Positions 23,679 to 34,609 of a DNA stretch of 64,000 nucleotides are shown piece after piece; position 1 is the first letter of the stretch, and each line of letters opens with the position of its first letter. This DNA comes from Datnioides undecimradiatus (Eukaryota > Chordata > Actinopteri > Lobotiformes > Datnioididae), in contig WARS01000027.1 of NCBI GenBank assembly GCA_008933995.1, forward strand, positions 1,390,501-1,454,500, read 5' to 3'. The notes beneath the pieces were generated by a model. That model worked only from the letters and a program-made list of their open reading frames with translations. It had not been told where the DNA came from and made no database searches. The position numbers and the translations under genes are program-made.

Positions 23679-26600
23679 GTCGACACAGTCATTCACACAT
23701 TTTAAAATCCTGTGTTTAAGGAAGACTTATGCAGATACTTTCGGCATTTGCATAGTTTTAACATTCATTATCTGTTTCGACAGAATAGCTCATTTTTCCT
23801 TTTTCACGGAGCTCGAAACACGTTTTTATTTAGCGTCTTCTTCCTCCTCACGCCTCGTTCGCTCACTTCCTGCCTCGCGGTGTTTCACCTGTGCCACCTT
23901 TTCCTTTGCTTTGTCTCGCTTCCTCTTACATTCATCTCCAGGCTTAAACCTGAGCCGTGTATTACAGCCAAAAGATGGCTTCTCAGTGGCTTTGTTGTGC
24001 TTTTTACGTTATTTCTACAAGATCCATCACTAAAACATGATTGAAAAATCATAATTTACAGGGTTTTTTGTGCAGGATAGTTGAGCAGAGAGCTTTAAAG
24101 TTAATTAACTGTCAATTATTTTGATATTTGATTAAACTATCAAGCTATTTAAGCGAAAATGTATGTTTTTTCTGCTTTATGTCATTGTAAACATTAGATT
24201 TTGCAAGTCATTTGAAGATGCACGCAATGGGAAAATATGACGGGCAGGTGATAAAATGGTTTGTAGAATAATCAGTGGAAATGATTGTTGGTTGCAGCTT
24301 GAGTTGAGCATTAATGATGGAAAACACTGCGCCACCTGCACGGCTGTCGGCGTTACACATATTCATAAAACGCGTGTGGATGATTGATCCAAACAGAGAG
24401 CCGACGTCTGCATCGGTGATCAGTTTCTGCAGAGACGGAGCAGGGAGAGTTCGCGCCGGTTCGACCCCTGCTGTGACAGCACGTCGGCCTGATATCTGCA
24501 GGCGGCTGCTAGCTAGCGTTAGCTGCCTAGGTGGAGACAGAGTGGAGTCGGCACGCTGCTCTGTCGACTCTCAGTACTTCACCTCCTTGTTTGTGATCTA
24601 AACACGCACAGGGAGACAGAGATCAGGGTGCAGACGCTTTGTTTCAGTCGCTTCCTCTCAGACATGGCGACAAGATCCGGCGAACCACCTGGAAGCGAGC
24701 GGTGACACCTGGAGTCACGATAAGCCAGCGAGCTCAAAGCCTGACTGCTAATGTAGCAGCTGTCATCATCTGTGAACGTTAATCTGGAAATAAACTTTGT
24801 GTGAACATTAAAATGAACGTTTAACACTTAGAACAAACCCCCCTCACACTGCTCACCTGGCTGCTTTTCTACCTTTGTTAGAATAAAAAGTCAGAGGAGA
24901 CGATTGTAGTTAAAAACACGGTGAGGAAACAAGAGAAAATAAACTAGAATAAGTTAAAATAAACATAAAAACGCATCAACCATCAGTAAAATCAACATTA
25001 TGTTCATTTCATATTTCATACTTATACATTTAAGTTACTTTAACTTAGTTATATGCTATGTATGTCTACATATTTTATTCCCAAGGCCAAAAAAGTCATG
25101 TATCTCCAAAAACAGTGACCACAGCTTAATTAAGCATTTTCATGGTAATGTTAAGCTGCTCATTAAACAAGCACTAGACAAGCTTTAACTTAATAATTAT
25201 ACATTATAATTACACAGTGTAACTACTGTTGAGTAGCGTTTTGATTGCTTCCCTGTAAGAGTCACTTTCACTGCAGAGCGGTCTGATCTCCTCCTGTTTC
25301 CATGTCTCACTATAAACACATAAATAAATAAACATCTTTTCTTTTAATGTTTCTTTAACTCCACTTTAATCATTTCAGTCCAGCTGTCTTTGCAACAATA
25401 AAGCACTGCCGGCGTGGCGAAAGTTGAAAAGTTCATCCATCATAAATGTTTTTATGAAGCGTCTGCTGACCTGAGCGTGAAGTTCGTGTGGTTTTCACCC
25501 CTGTGAAACACCACTCACTGATGCATTTGTCACTCAAAGGTTGCTGCTAAGTGTGTGAGACCAGGCATGTGTGTGTGAAACTGAAAATCACTGTGCGTCG
25601 GTGTGTCTAAAGGGAGCTTGCGGTTGCGTTTAAAGACATGAAATCAGTGTAAATCCTGTGTGAACCTGTGAGAAAGCATCAGGTCTGCTGTGGAAAAGTC
25701 ACTTCGGCTGTTTGAGAGTGGAACTTCATGCTTGAAGCAGAACGTGTGACCTTGCAATGTTCACCTGAACTGACTCTCACTGAGCTTCTCGTGTGAACAA
25801 AGTGGCATCGTCTGCAAAGAGGCGAACATGTCGGCTTGATGTGCTGGACGATGCCCACGCTGCGCTTCAGGGTCTGCTTCATGTGAAACTTGGTCTTTGA
25901 TCAGCGTGTGGAGCGAACTAGTCGTGTTTAAAGTGCAGAGGAAAACTACAAAGTGAAATAAAACTTGAGTTTAAGAAGTAAAACATTGAATTAGTAGTTT
26001 CAGTTTGGGTCAGAGCGCTGAAACGGTGATTCATGAACCAGTACTTTGACTGACAAACTGTGTGTTTGTTCAGTTTTAAGTGGAAATGAGCACCTCTGAT
26101 GTCCAGATTTGCTGCTTTTCTTTGTTTCTTACATCGTTTTGACTTGAATATTTACAGATTTCGGACCATTGCCTGGATTAAAACAAGACATTTGACAAAA
26201 ACCAGACGCTTAACGGACATTTTTCATTTTTCATGACATTTTATAGACTCGGCAGGTTCTTTAGCTAATTGAGAAAGTAGCTGGAAGGGTAATTAACATT
26301 TTACCATTTATAAGCAATTAATAAATGGTTTATAACACATTGTAATGACCAGAATTTTAAACTTATGCTATACTACTGTAAAAAAAACAGCTAACACTTT
26401 CGACCAGCTAGTGTCAAACTAGCTGTGTGCAGATATAAAGGACATTTGAAAGCCTGCAACAGCTGTGTTTTTAGCTATATTTCTAATTTTATGTAAATTA
26501 TGATAAGTACCGTACCGCGTCACATGTATTGTGTCATTTCCAATAATTAAAATAATTTTACTTAATTATGATTCATTATCTGTTCATACAGTCGCTAAAT

Positions 26601-27314
26601 CATTAATTAACAGTTATATCTGCTATAAATTACAATATTGTGGCGTATAAACGGTTTAATAATCGACGCGCTGGTGGCTCAAAGTAGCAGGGCGAAGCAG
26701 CTGAGCTTCATGAGGCAAATCTGTAAACCGAGTGCCTTGACTCGCAGTTCGTTCGCAGGTTAATCCATAAAATAACTCGGCTCTGACTCCAGGAAGAGAA
26801 AACCTGAGCTCGAGTCCCTCCAGACTCGAGGACTGACCGCTGACGAGCTCCGGAAGAGAAGAAGACCACAAAAACACCAGTTTTCTAACAGCGTGTCAGA
26901 CTACAACGTCCCAGCCATCCAAAGCTTTAAAGGCTGAAACTCGTTCACACCGTGCCTCCTGTCTGTCTCAGTTTCTGTCTTAGTTTGTGTTTTTAATATT
27001 AAAATGCACAAAATCAAAACTTAAAGCATTGATTTCAGTCCTGTGTGAGTCTGTTTGGGGTCTTTGTCTCCGTGTGTGGCTGCGTGTTGTTGTTTGACCA
27101 TCTCTCTTGGCACATGACACATGACTCACAGTGTGTGTGTGTGTGTGTGACGGACAGACAGTGTGTGTGTGTGTAAGCTTTTGTTTTGTTGGGGTTTTTT
27201 TGTTTTTCCTGGCGTAGAGGTCAGACGGCGAGCAGAGGGCGTCCCTGCCTTCAATCTGGACCTGCTGTGTGTGTGTCTGTCCTCCGTCTGCCTCGGCGAA
27301 ACACAAGTTCAGCC
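23679..27314. other. gene-free stretch, one CpG-richer patch
   Basis: 24330-24560 is CpG-richer and includes GGTTCGACCCC at 24458-24468, a match to the Pol III B-box pattern, without a convincing A-box or cloverleaf. 24980-26640 is AT-rich. Two short GT arrays lie at 27131-27149 and 27161-27174. No exon recognised. Confidence 0.4.
26303..26341. repeat. dispersed AT-rich hairpin repeat, copy 1
   Basis: ACCATTTAT and ATAAATGGT form an inverted repeat around a 9-base loop. The right arm continues as GGTTTATAACACATT, which is repeated with a 24-base exact match (TTAATAAATGG then TTTATAACACATT) at 60512-60535. Two copies 34 kb apart indicate a dispersed element rather than chance. Confidence 0.6.
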
Positions 27315-27336
27315 AAAAAAAAAAAAAAAAAAAAAA
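27315..27336. repeat. poly(A)22 tract
   Basis: Twenty-two uninterrupted A. It could be the tail of an old retroposed copy, but no SINE or LINE body is recognisable upstream and no target-site duplication was found. Confidence 0.9.
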
Positions 27337-28076
27337 GGACAAAAGAAATCAGGATTTATAACAAATGTTCTCATAAAAATCACAATAATAATAAATTTAA
27401 TACTTTAAATCAAAATAATATGAAACCTCCTGACATTTACTGATTCAGAGCCAGTTTCATATTGAAGCGAATGAGGCAGAGGGGAGGTCAGTGAGGCCTG
27501 AGCCGAGTGGGAAAAGCACAATAACCTCCTGAAAATGTAATAAAACTCATGGAAATCAGGTCGTTGCTCGGGTTGTTTCAGGTCCCGCGTTTCTTTGTTT
27601 GCCCCTCGGATGCAAACCGTGGCATTTTTGAACAACCTGTGCAGATTTCCACACCACAGCGAGCCTTTTATTCATTATTTATCCCTTAAAATAAACAGGA
27701 AATCATATTTCATGACTCTCAGTAATATTTGTGCAACATATTCAGCTGTTCAAAACACTTTTAGGTGTAGAATTAAATTGAAAAAATTGTTTTACATCTT
27801 TCGGCGAACACCATGATAATAACAAGGCTTCTGTCTTTCAGTTCGCGTTCACGTTTAAGCCGTTTACAGGTATAGAACTCAAATATTCACAAAGCTGGAT
27901 TCAATGTGGCCGCTGATGCCGTGAGTTGTAAAGCTGAACTTAAAATAAACCTTTTTTATGTGAATGTTGCACCAATATTTCTGTTTTATTCAACAAATAA
28001 CACCGTTAAACAAGATTTCTGTCTGACATTGTTGGATAAAGCTGTTTCGGCTTGGAACCAAAACATCAGCGATATG

Positions 28077-28100
28077 GCCGCCGCCGCCGCCGCCGCCGCC
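28077..28100. repeat. (GCC)8 trinucleotide array
   Basis: Perfect GCC repeat of 24 bases directly after ATG. This gives a spurious Met-Ala8 reading that stops after five more codons. Confidence 0.93.
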
Positions 28101-28207
28101 ACCTCGACACGGTGAATCACCATGGAGTGTGTCAGTTTGATATCAGGGATGATTCACCTGTCCCCTCCTGTTGGTTTGGGACGTTTTATAGTCGGATTGA
28201 ACTCATT

Positions 28208-28222
28208 GTTGCCCCCTGGTGG
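28208..28222 (-). promoter_or_regulatory. CTCF-like motif
   Basis: The minus strand reads CCACCAGGGGGCAAC, one mismatch from CCASYAGRKGGCRSY, with an intact CCACCAGGGGGC core. This is the best CTCF-type match I saw in the window. CTCCAGGGGGAGCT at about 42207 is weaker. Confidence 0.4.
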
Positions 28223-28582
28223 TCAGGGGCAGTAACGCAGACGCTGGTTTTTATATTATTTAAACTTGTAGTTGTTGTTTTCTAACCCTGCTCCTCCACA
28301 GAGCAGCGGGCAGTTCGCATGAACATGATATGAAAATGAACAATTAAGGCGAAACACGTGCAACAGGTCAGTCTAATCATCGGATCACGCCTGAATTCAG
28401 CGTTTCCAGAGTCTGAATTGTCTTTTTTTCTCGCCTCAGTCGGAGCTTTAGACGCAGGAAATGAGGCCGAAGCTGGAAACGCTTTGATTGGTTCCTTGTC
28501 TTAAACGGGACAGATCTGGGCTTTAACGCCTTAAATGCAGCTGATGAGAATATGAGAAGTAAAACGGGGACGACTGGATTTA

Positions 28583-28605
28583 GTTTGTTTGTTTGTTTGT
28601 TTGTT
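28583..28605. repeat. (GTTT)5-6 tetranucleotide array
   Basis: GTTT repeated without interruption, ending in GTTAGC. Confidence 0.88.
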
Positions 28606-28738
28606 AGCAAACCGTATCCTTGGGTTAATCCCTTCCTTTGGGTTATTTAGACCGCCATTTCTTTTATTCTCCATGTCATCTTCAGTCTGTTTTGGATTTA
28701 AACAAACAAAAATCTTTTTTTGTTTACTTATTTATTTT

Positions 28739-29092
28739 TGTGTGTGTGTGTGTGTGTGTGTTACCATCATAACGTAACCGCATTTACACGTTGTCAGGCG
28801 CGCGCCGCCGTCGCTCCCCGAAGCCCCGATGATGAATATTTATCGTCTTTTTACGGTTTTCAAGCTACTTCCTGGTGACGGAGGGAAACATTGTGTCGAC
28901 GATCGGCACTTCACCATCTGGATGTTTGGATGTTGGATGTTAGATGCTAAGACATATGGACACACACACACACACACACTTTGCTATCCAGAAGCATATG
29001 GTTCTTTGAGATAGAGTGGAGACAGACTGGGCCATTCTGTTGGATAGCACCGAGGGCCTCAACATTGTTAGAAGTGCTGCCAAACTAACTTC

Positions 29093-29133
<41 letters not shown>
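28739..29133. repeat. GT and CA microsatellite cluster
   Basis: 28739-28761 is GT, 28960-28979 is CA and 29094-29133 is CA (40 bases). GGCGCGCGCC at about 28798-28807 is a 10-bp GC palindrome inside a short CpG-dense patch (28795-28835). Confidence 0.92.
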
Positions 29134-29135
<2 letters not shown>

Positions 29136-29183
29136 TCTCGCCTCACTAGCCTCTTTGCTATTTGTTTCAACAAGAAGTGAAAG

Positions 29184-29310
29184 GCGGCCGCTCATCTGTG
29201 TCTGGGTGATCTGAGTGTTAGCGCTGATACCTGCGAGCTGCATCACAAACATCTGCGGGGGGGGGGGTCGGCGGCGGCCGCGGTCCGCTCTCTGTTCATT
29301 CCCTCGCCGG
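29184..29310. other. small GC-rich islet with two NotI sites
   Basis: GCGGCCGC occurs at 29184-29191 and again at 29274-29281, 90 bases apart, with an 11-G run at 29257-29267 and CpG-dense sequence to about 29310. NotI sites are rare in AT-rich fish DNA and usually mark CpG islands. No TATA, start exon or transcript evidence is visible, so a promoter is only a possibility. Confidence 0.4.
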
Positions 29311-29463
29311 CGCTGTCGCTGGCTCTTTTGTCTTGTTTGCTTGTCTCATTATGAAGATTACTCCCCAAATTGATTTTGTTCCTGTTTTTTTAATCTTCCC
29401 AGTTAAAAAGTCTCTTTATTTCAGAGCCTATAAGCATCAATGTTATCGTCATGAGAGGCAGCC

Positions 29464-29518
29464 GCTCGCTCTCTCTCTCTCTCTCTCTCGCTCGCTCTCT
29501 CTCTCTCCCTCTCTTCTC
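29464..29518. repeat. CT/CTCG microsatellite
   Basis: Imperfect CT array with CGCT interruptions, of the same composition as the tract at 18154-18300. Confidence 0.9.
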
Positions 29519-29702
29519 ATATTATCGCAAATTAAAACGTCTTTAGTTGAATTCATGCTCTGATGAAGGGCTCTGTTTAAACTCGCAGCGCCGGCTTTCT
29601 GTCATTATTCCGGGCGGTAATATGCTGTTTCTTCTCCAGTAGATAAAACAAGATTTCTGGCAGTTTCAGTTTCTGAATTAATTAAGTTTAATTAACGCCG
29701 TG

Positions 29703-29715
29703 CCCCCCCCCCCCC
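29703..29715. repeat. poly(C)13 run
   Basis: Thirteen uninterrupted C, opposite in strand sense to the 11-G run 440 bases upstream. Confidence 0.9.
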
Positions 29716-30550
29716 GGTTTGTCTGTAGCAGGTCCTGTAGCTCATTTAAATGGAGGTGCAACAGAGTTTGGACCATCAACCAGTTCAGTCTTAATAAAGT
29801 GTAAATGAACCCTGTGTTGGTTAATGGAGCTCTGATACTGCAGTGTCGGCAGTATCAACATCCCTCCTGTAGCCTGTTAGCATGCTAACGCTAGCTACTT
29901 AGCACCAACTGAAGCTAATGGAAGTGTCATTTGTTCTAAAGGTAAATCATTGGCTCCAACTTTAACCCTTTAACTTATAAACTGATTTGCAATTAAAGCA
30001 GTAAATGTCATCACAGACGCCTCATCTTCATCAGTCATGGTGCGTTTACTGCCGGCCTGCTCCTGGTTTATTGTACATACAGGGCTCCACCCTGTTACCA
30101 CCACCCACACCCCGTCACAGCAGCATCAAGGGACGGCTGTCTTTCCCAAACTTAGCTTCTTATAATAGCATCATATTAAACCTGCAGCGGGACGCCATTA
30201 CACAAACAGATGGATTAAAATACGTTAAAATGGAAAAACTGAACGAAAGCGTCGTCAGTGCAGCAGGTTGGGGTTAAGTGCAGATGTGAAAACCACTTTA
30301 TACCAGGACGGTTCAGGAAACGTCGCTCTGGAGGAGCCCACAATGGAAACCTGACGCAGGCCCTGTCTGAGCTAATTAGCATCAAATACATCACCTGGCT
30401 TTCACCTGTAATTCGAGTTGAGCCCTCGGGCCAGTCGCTGAGCTCAGTTTCACCAAATCCAAGCTGCATTTTTCAGATATCAGATGACCAAATCCTGCCT
30501 TAAACCAAGCGTCTTCCTTTAACTCGAGTCTGTTTTTGTGTTTCTTCCAG
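29716..30550. other. gene-free stretch before the candidate exon
   Basis: Unique DNA with a GTTAGCATGCTAACGCTAGC stretch near 29877. Two overlapping frames at 30215-30503 on opposite strands have no family signature. The final 40 bases form the splice-acceptor context described for 30551. Confidence 0.4.
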
Positions 30551-30587
30551 GAGAGCGAGGTGGTCACCGGGCCTGAGCGCTGAACAG
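30551..30587 (+). CDS. candidate 37-nt internal exon, gene unknown
   Basis: Both splice sites are near consensus. The acceptor is a pyrimidine tract TGTTTTTGTGTTTCTTCCAG with a plausible branch site (TTTAACT) about 30 bases before the junction. The donor is AACAG followed by GTGAGC. Only one of three frames is open and reads RARWSPGLSAEQ after one leading base; 37 nt is not a multiple of three, so skipping it would shift frame. It could equally be an untranslated exon or a chance pairing. I do not recognise the peptide. The neighbouring sequence (30725-31010) is complex and may be conserved, which would suit an exon-bearing intron region. Confidence 0.3.
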
Positions 30588-31282
30588 GTGAGCGAGAATC
30601 ACAACTTCCTGTGATTTTTATCTTAAAATCTCATTTTTATTCACTTTACGTCCCTTTTTTCAACCTTTTCCCATCGCACTCGTATCATTTTTCAAGCTGC
30701 CCCCTTCCCCCCCTTTGCCCTGTTGTTATTAGCAGGCATTGTGTGTTCCCGTGATCGCCATTGGCTGTTTATTTTGGCGGTTGTGTGTATTCGCATGGAG
30801 CATTGGTGTGGGTTAAGGGGTTAATTGGAGGCTTTGGGCCGTTTTTAAGAAATGAATTCCTGCTGAGACTCTGCTTCTCCTCACATATCAGCCAATTACT
30901 GACACGACACGTTCGTCTCTCCGTCTTATTATATTGTTTTTCTGCTTTTTATCTGAACTGTCTGGTGCCGTCGAGGCGGCCGGCGATGAACCAGAGCTTT
31001 AAACTGCAACAAACATGACATTATATTCCTCTAATACTGTTGTACAAAGCAGTGAGACGCTAAATTCCAGCTTTTAAAACAAAGTCGAAGTATCTAACCT
31101 TACTAAACTTTAATCTTAACCATAAAACCAACTCCTTAAACGTATAAAACAGCCTTTTTAAAAGGTTTAGGCTATTAAAAAGTGGCCTAAAACCTGAATC
31201 GGTCCTCACAAAGATGCAAAACCACACGCGCACACTGGGACTATAATTCATGTAGGATGGGGATTTAGGAAGTTAAGCTTCA
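30588..31282. other. gene-free stretch, possible conserved patch
   Basis: 30725-31010 is complex sequence with CCATTGGC, GGTTAATTGG and AATGAATTCC words. It looks unlike the surrounding AT-rich filler and is a candidate conserved non-coding element. 31030-31260 is unique AT-rich DNA. Confidence 0.35.
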
Positions 31283-31844
31283 AGTTATGTAGATGTCAAC
31301 CCCAAGTGGATGAGGGATTACAGTAAGACCTTTGTTTATACACAAATACACATTAGAGGCCTCTGGACCAGATCCACCAGAACTTCAAGGACTCATGTCT
31401 CAACCTGGGAACTGACTTGAAAACAGGCTATAACGAGTCTTGAGGCTCAGCTTGAACATGCCTCTACAGACTTGCTGCCTGCATGAAGACTTGTTCAGGG
31501 GTAACTTGAACTTTTCTTTGTTGACTTGGGAATCTCTTTGACAGGACTTACTAACTAGGACTTGCAACATGACTTGAAGGTTGCTATAACAAGTCCTGAT
31601 ACTCAACTGGGACAGACCTCTGTAGACCTGCTACTTGCCTGAGGACTTGAACTTTGACTTAATGTCTGACTCCTGCTTGACCTGGACATCTCTGTTTAAC
31701 TTGTTCTCGTCTTATCTGAAGTTGTGTAGATGTCAACCCCATGTGGATGAGGGATTACAGTAAGACCTTTGTTTATACACAAATACACATCAGAGACCTT
31801 TGGACCAGATCCACCAGAACTTCAAGGACTCATGTCTCAACCTG
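31283..31844. repeat. GACTTG repeat locus A with 125-bp direct repeats
   Basis: 31283-31407 and 31720-31844 are direct repeats of 125 bases, 437 bases apart, with 5 differences by eye. The 312 bases between them are built from ACTTG/GACTTG words at irregular spacing. The whole can be read as a 437-bp tandem unit with a truncated second copy, or as an element with long flanking repeats. A related array without the flanks lies at 34610-35400. Confidence 0.88.
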
Positions 31845-32149
31845 ACACAATCTGTCGTCCAGGTTTTGTGTGATTCTGGGTGGCAGCCAGCACTGGTCCG
31901 GGTCTTTTATTTCAGATATGACCCCACAGGACCTGAGAGCACAGATGAGTGCAGCTGCGTTTAGGATTGGGTGACGTGTTAATGATTTCCAACTGGCCGC
32001 CATCAACCAAACAACTGACTGCTAAAGTATCCAAACTTTTCCCTCACTCACTCACTGCATATCAAGAAAGTGGATCTCGTTACACCGTTTTCCATGATTA
32101 AACAGAATATTCCAACGGTACGACGTCTGAATTCGAGTCTTTTGAAGAG

Positions 32150-32540
32150 CGATTGTGAAGCTCGGCGTGTGTGCAAGGAGGTGTCACATGGGCGGTGGTG
32201 ATGCATGGTTGCTGAAACACGGCAGACAGCTGTCAGTCAAAGAAGCCCCGCCCCTTCATCCTGCATAACTTCAGGTGTTAATCTGATTTAAAGGAGTGAG
32301 TTCTATATAAATTCAGCCCGTACAGTCGTCATGAACGGGGAAACTAGCTGCAGAGACCAAACCGTTGTTTGTACCAGGCTGTAAACATGTTTACTGCTGC
32401 ATTTTAACATGGGGGTCTATGGGGACTGACTCGCTGCTGGAGCCTCTGGTGGACGCTCAGGGAGCTGCAGGTTTCCACACTGCAGCTGCATGTTTCAGAC
32501 CTAAAAGTTGCTGCTTGATTAAACGTCAACTGTCACTCGT
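32150..32540 (+). repeat. teleost interspersed repeat, fairly complete copy
   Basis: Ordered landmarks are AGCTGTCAGTCAAAGAAGCC near 32228, CATCCTGCATAACTT near 32257, ATATAAATTCAGCCCGTACAG near 32306 (shortened here to its first 20 bases when comparing), GGGGAAACTAGC near 32337, TACCAGGCTGTAAACATG near 32371, TTTTAACATGGGGGTCTATG near 32402 and CTGCAGCTGCATGTTTCAGA near 32480. I know this order from a family widespread in percomorph introns (memory, not a search). No protein is encoded; it is probably non-autonomous. Confidence 0.65.
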
Positions 32541-34043
32541 TCTTCAGAGCTAAATCCTTGAACTTGCTAAGTGAAAACAGAGAAATAGCCTAAAAGGTGC
32601 GATGGACTCGGCCAGTCATTGATTTTGTATATATTGGTGCAGTCGCCCAACCAGGGACTGCATCATTTATGCAGAGTTTTCCTTGTTTGCCAGTTTGCAG
32701 CTGCTTTCCCCAGAGTTAGCCAGCAATCAGTCAGTCTTACTGTACAGGAGCTTATGCATATGCTTCAAAAATAGCAGAAAGGCTAATTTGAAGTTTCCGT
32801 CGATGTTTTCTTATCGAGCGCTCAAAGAAACCATTCGGCTCTGCTGTCGGTTTGCATATCGCCGGCTTTTCTTTACATGTTTGTGCAGTGACTTTCACCT
32901 CTTTACTGCACAGTTCCAAATAAAGAGCCAAGCCACAGCTTCATTGTCCTGCTGCTTTGACCACACCCACTCTCACAGCTGGGTGTGGTCAGGTTTTGGT
33001 CTTTTGGGTTTGTTACCACGCTCAGCTTTGATGTAGATTGGTACGTAACCACCCGGCGGGTGAGAAGCTTCATTAGAGTCTTTTAGTAGTAAATAGTCTG
33101 GTTCATGCATCACTTTAAACGCCTGTCTCTAACATCGAACCTGACACATTTCATGTCTTTGGAAATTTTGGGATTTCAACTAGAAGTTAAAATACAGATT
33201 GCAGCGTTTGAAAGGCGTCTGGCTGGACAATACGAGGTTGAACTGTTTGTTTTAACAAGGATTGTGCCCCGGAGCCAGCCGGCTATTGAATTTCTCCTGG
33301 ATTAAGCCAGCAGCAGTCAGCTTCACTGCACAGACGTCACGGCGTTTCTGAACATAAATGGTTGAATCATTCAGGGAAGCTGCTTCTTTTACCCCTTTTT
33401 GGGGATTGTTGTATTCAGAGTTGATGTGACAGCAGCTTTATCGGAGAAGAAGTCGTTTGCACACTAATGACCTCTCTTTACATTATTATGCACTTTTGAT
33501 GTGCAGAGACATTAAACTGCTGCCGTGCTGAATGACACATCTCACTCCATTTGTTCTCCAGTTCTGAAACGAGCATGTCCATCTTTGGTTTGGTCCTTTT
33601 ATTTTATGTTTTTGTCTTGTAAGTTTTGTGGCGTGTGGGCCGTAAAGTATGCGGAGAATACCTACCACAGCAGTGACGTTAGCACCTCGCTCTGTGTCGC
33701 TGCCCGCAGGGTAATTTTGGCCATTTAAGGCTCTTCTTTCTCAGCTCATAACCCCAAATGAGTAAACATTGCTTTCGATTTCAGAGGCTTTTCGCGCCCT
33801 GCAGGGGAATCAAGACTGAATATTTCGAAAAATAGTTTATATTCAAGTTTAAAAGTGTCAATTAGTGAAATAATTTATCAGCAGTTTGAGTCGAAACGTG
33901 TCTGCAGAAAGTCACGCCGGACCGAAATAAGACTTTCCAGTGTGACCGGTTGATTTAAATGGTCGTCTGATCTGAATGGCTGGTTTCTATGATGTGCCTC
34001 TGTCCGCTCGCAGTCTGCCAGCTCATATTAAAGCGTATCACTA

Positions 34044-34045
<2 letters not shown>
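32541..34045. other. gene-free stretch with conserved-looking patches
   Basis: 32690-32930 contains GCTTATGCATATGC (octamer-like, palindromic core) and 33100-33310 contains ACAATAC, TGTTTGTTT and AGGATTGTG (SOX- and FOX-type words). These stretches have the texture of developmental enhancers. A 34-nt splice-like segment at 33026-33059 was considered and rejected. Confidence 0.35.

Positions 34046-34075
<30 letters not shown>
34046..34075. repeat. (GT)15 microsatellite
   Basis: Uninterrupted GT array of 30 bases. Confidence 0.95.
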
Positions 34076-34076
<1 letters not shown>

Positions 34077-34609
34077 CACTTTCCCTTCTGTCTCCCATCC
34101 ATCACTTTGTCCCTCATGCCTCCGTGTTCTCAATAACTGCTTCGCCTCTGTTGTGTTCTCCACTGTGTGTGTTTTTTATTATTTTAAATAGTTCTTGTTC
34201 CCATAAACGGCTCCATTCCCTCAGCCCCCGACGGGACCTTGTACCTTGTCACTCTCTCGAATCTTATGAAAGCAAACTCGGGCTTTGTTTGTGTGTGAGT
34301 GTGTGAAAGATCAGTTTCTCAGGGTCAAATCAATCACTCCTCGCTCATATTTGAGGCGCAGCATCTGCGGCTGATGCGTTTTATTCTGATTTTTCCAACC
34401 CTGGTTGGTTTTTTGAGTTTGAGCAGCAGCGTTTGCACGACTTCCCTCCTGAACAAACAAAGCAAACCGCAGTCACAGAAGCTCAGATACGCTCCCCTGT
34501 CGACGTTCGTCCACCAACCTCAGCCGTAATTGCAACTCTTGACGAGAAATCTGAAATCTGAAAACTTAAAGTACCCACCAAAAAAAACTAAATATAAACT
34601 AGCAGAGCT

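Noticed and set aside
28056-28115. Met-Ala8 start resembling a protein N-terminus
   Set aside because: It is the (GCC)8 array after a chance ATG, with a stop five codons later and no donor site.
33026-33059. 34-nt splice-like segment (CTCAG acceptor, GTGAGA donor) with an open frame reading FDVDWYVTTRR
   Set aside because: The pyrimidine tract is interrupted by ACCACGC and the peptide is unrecognised. One weak site makes chance likely.
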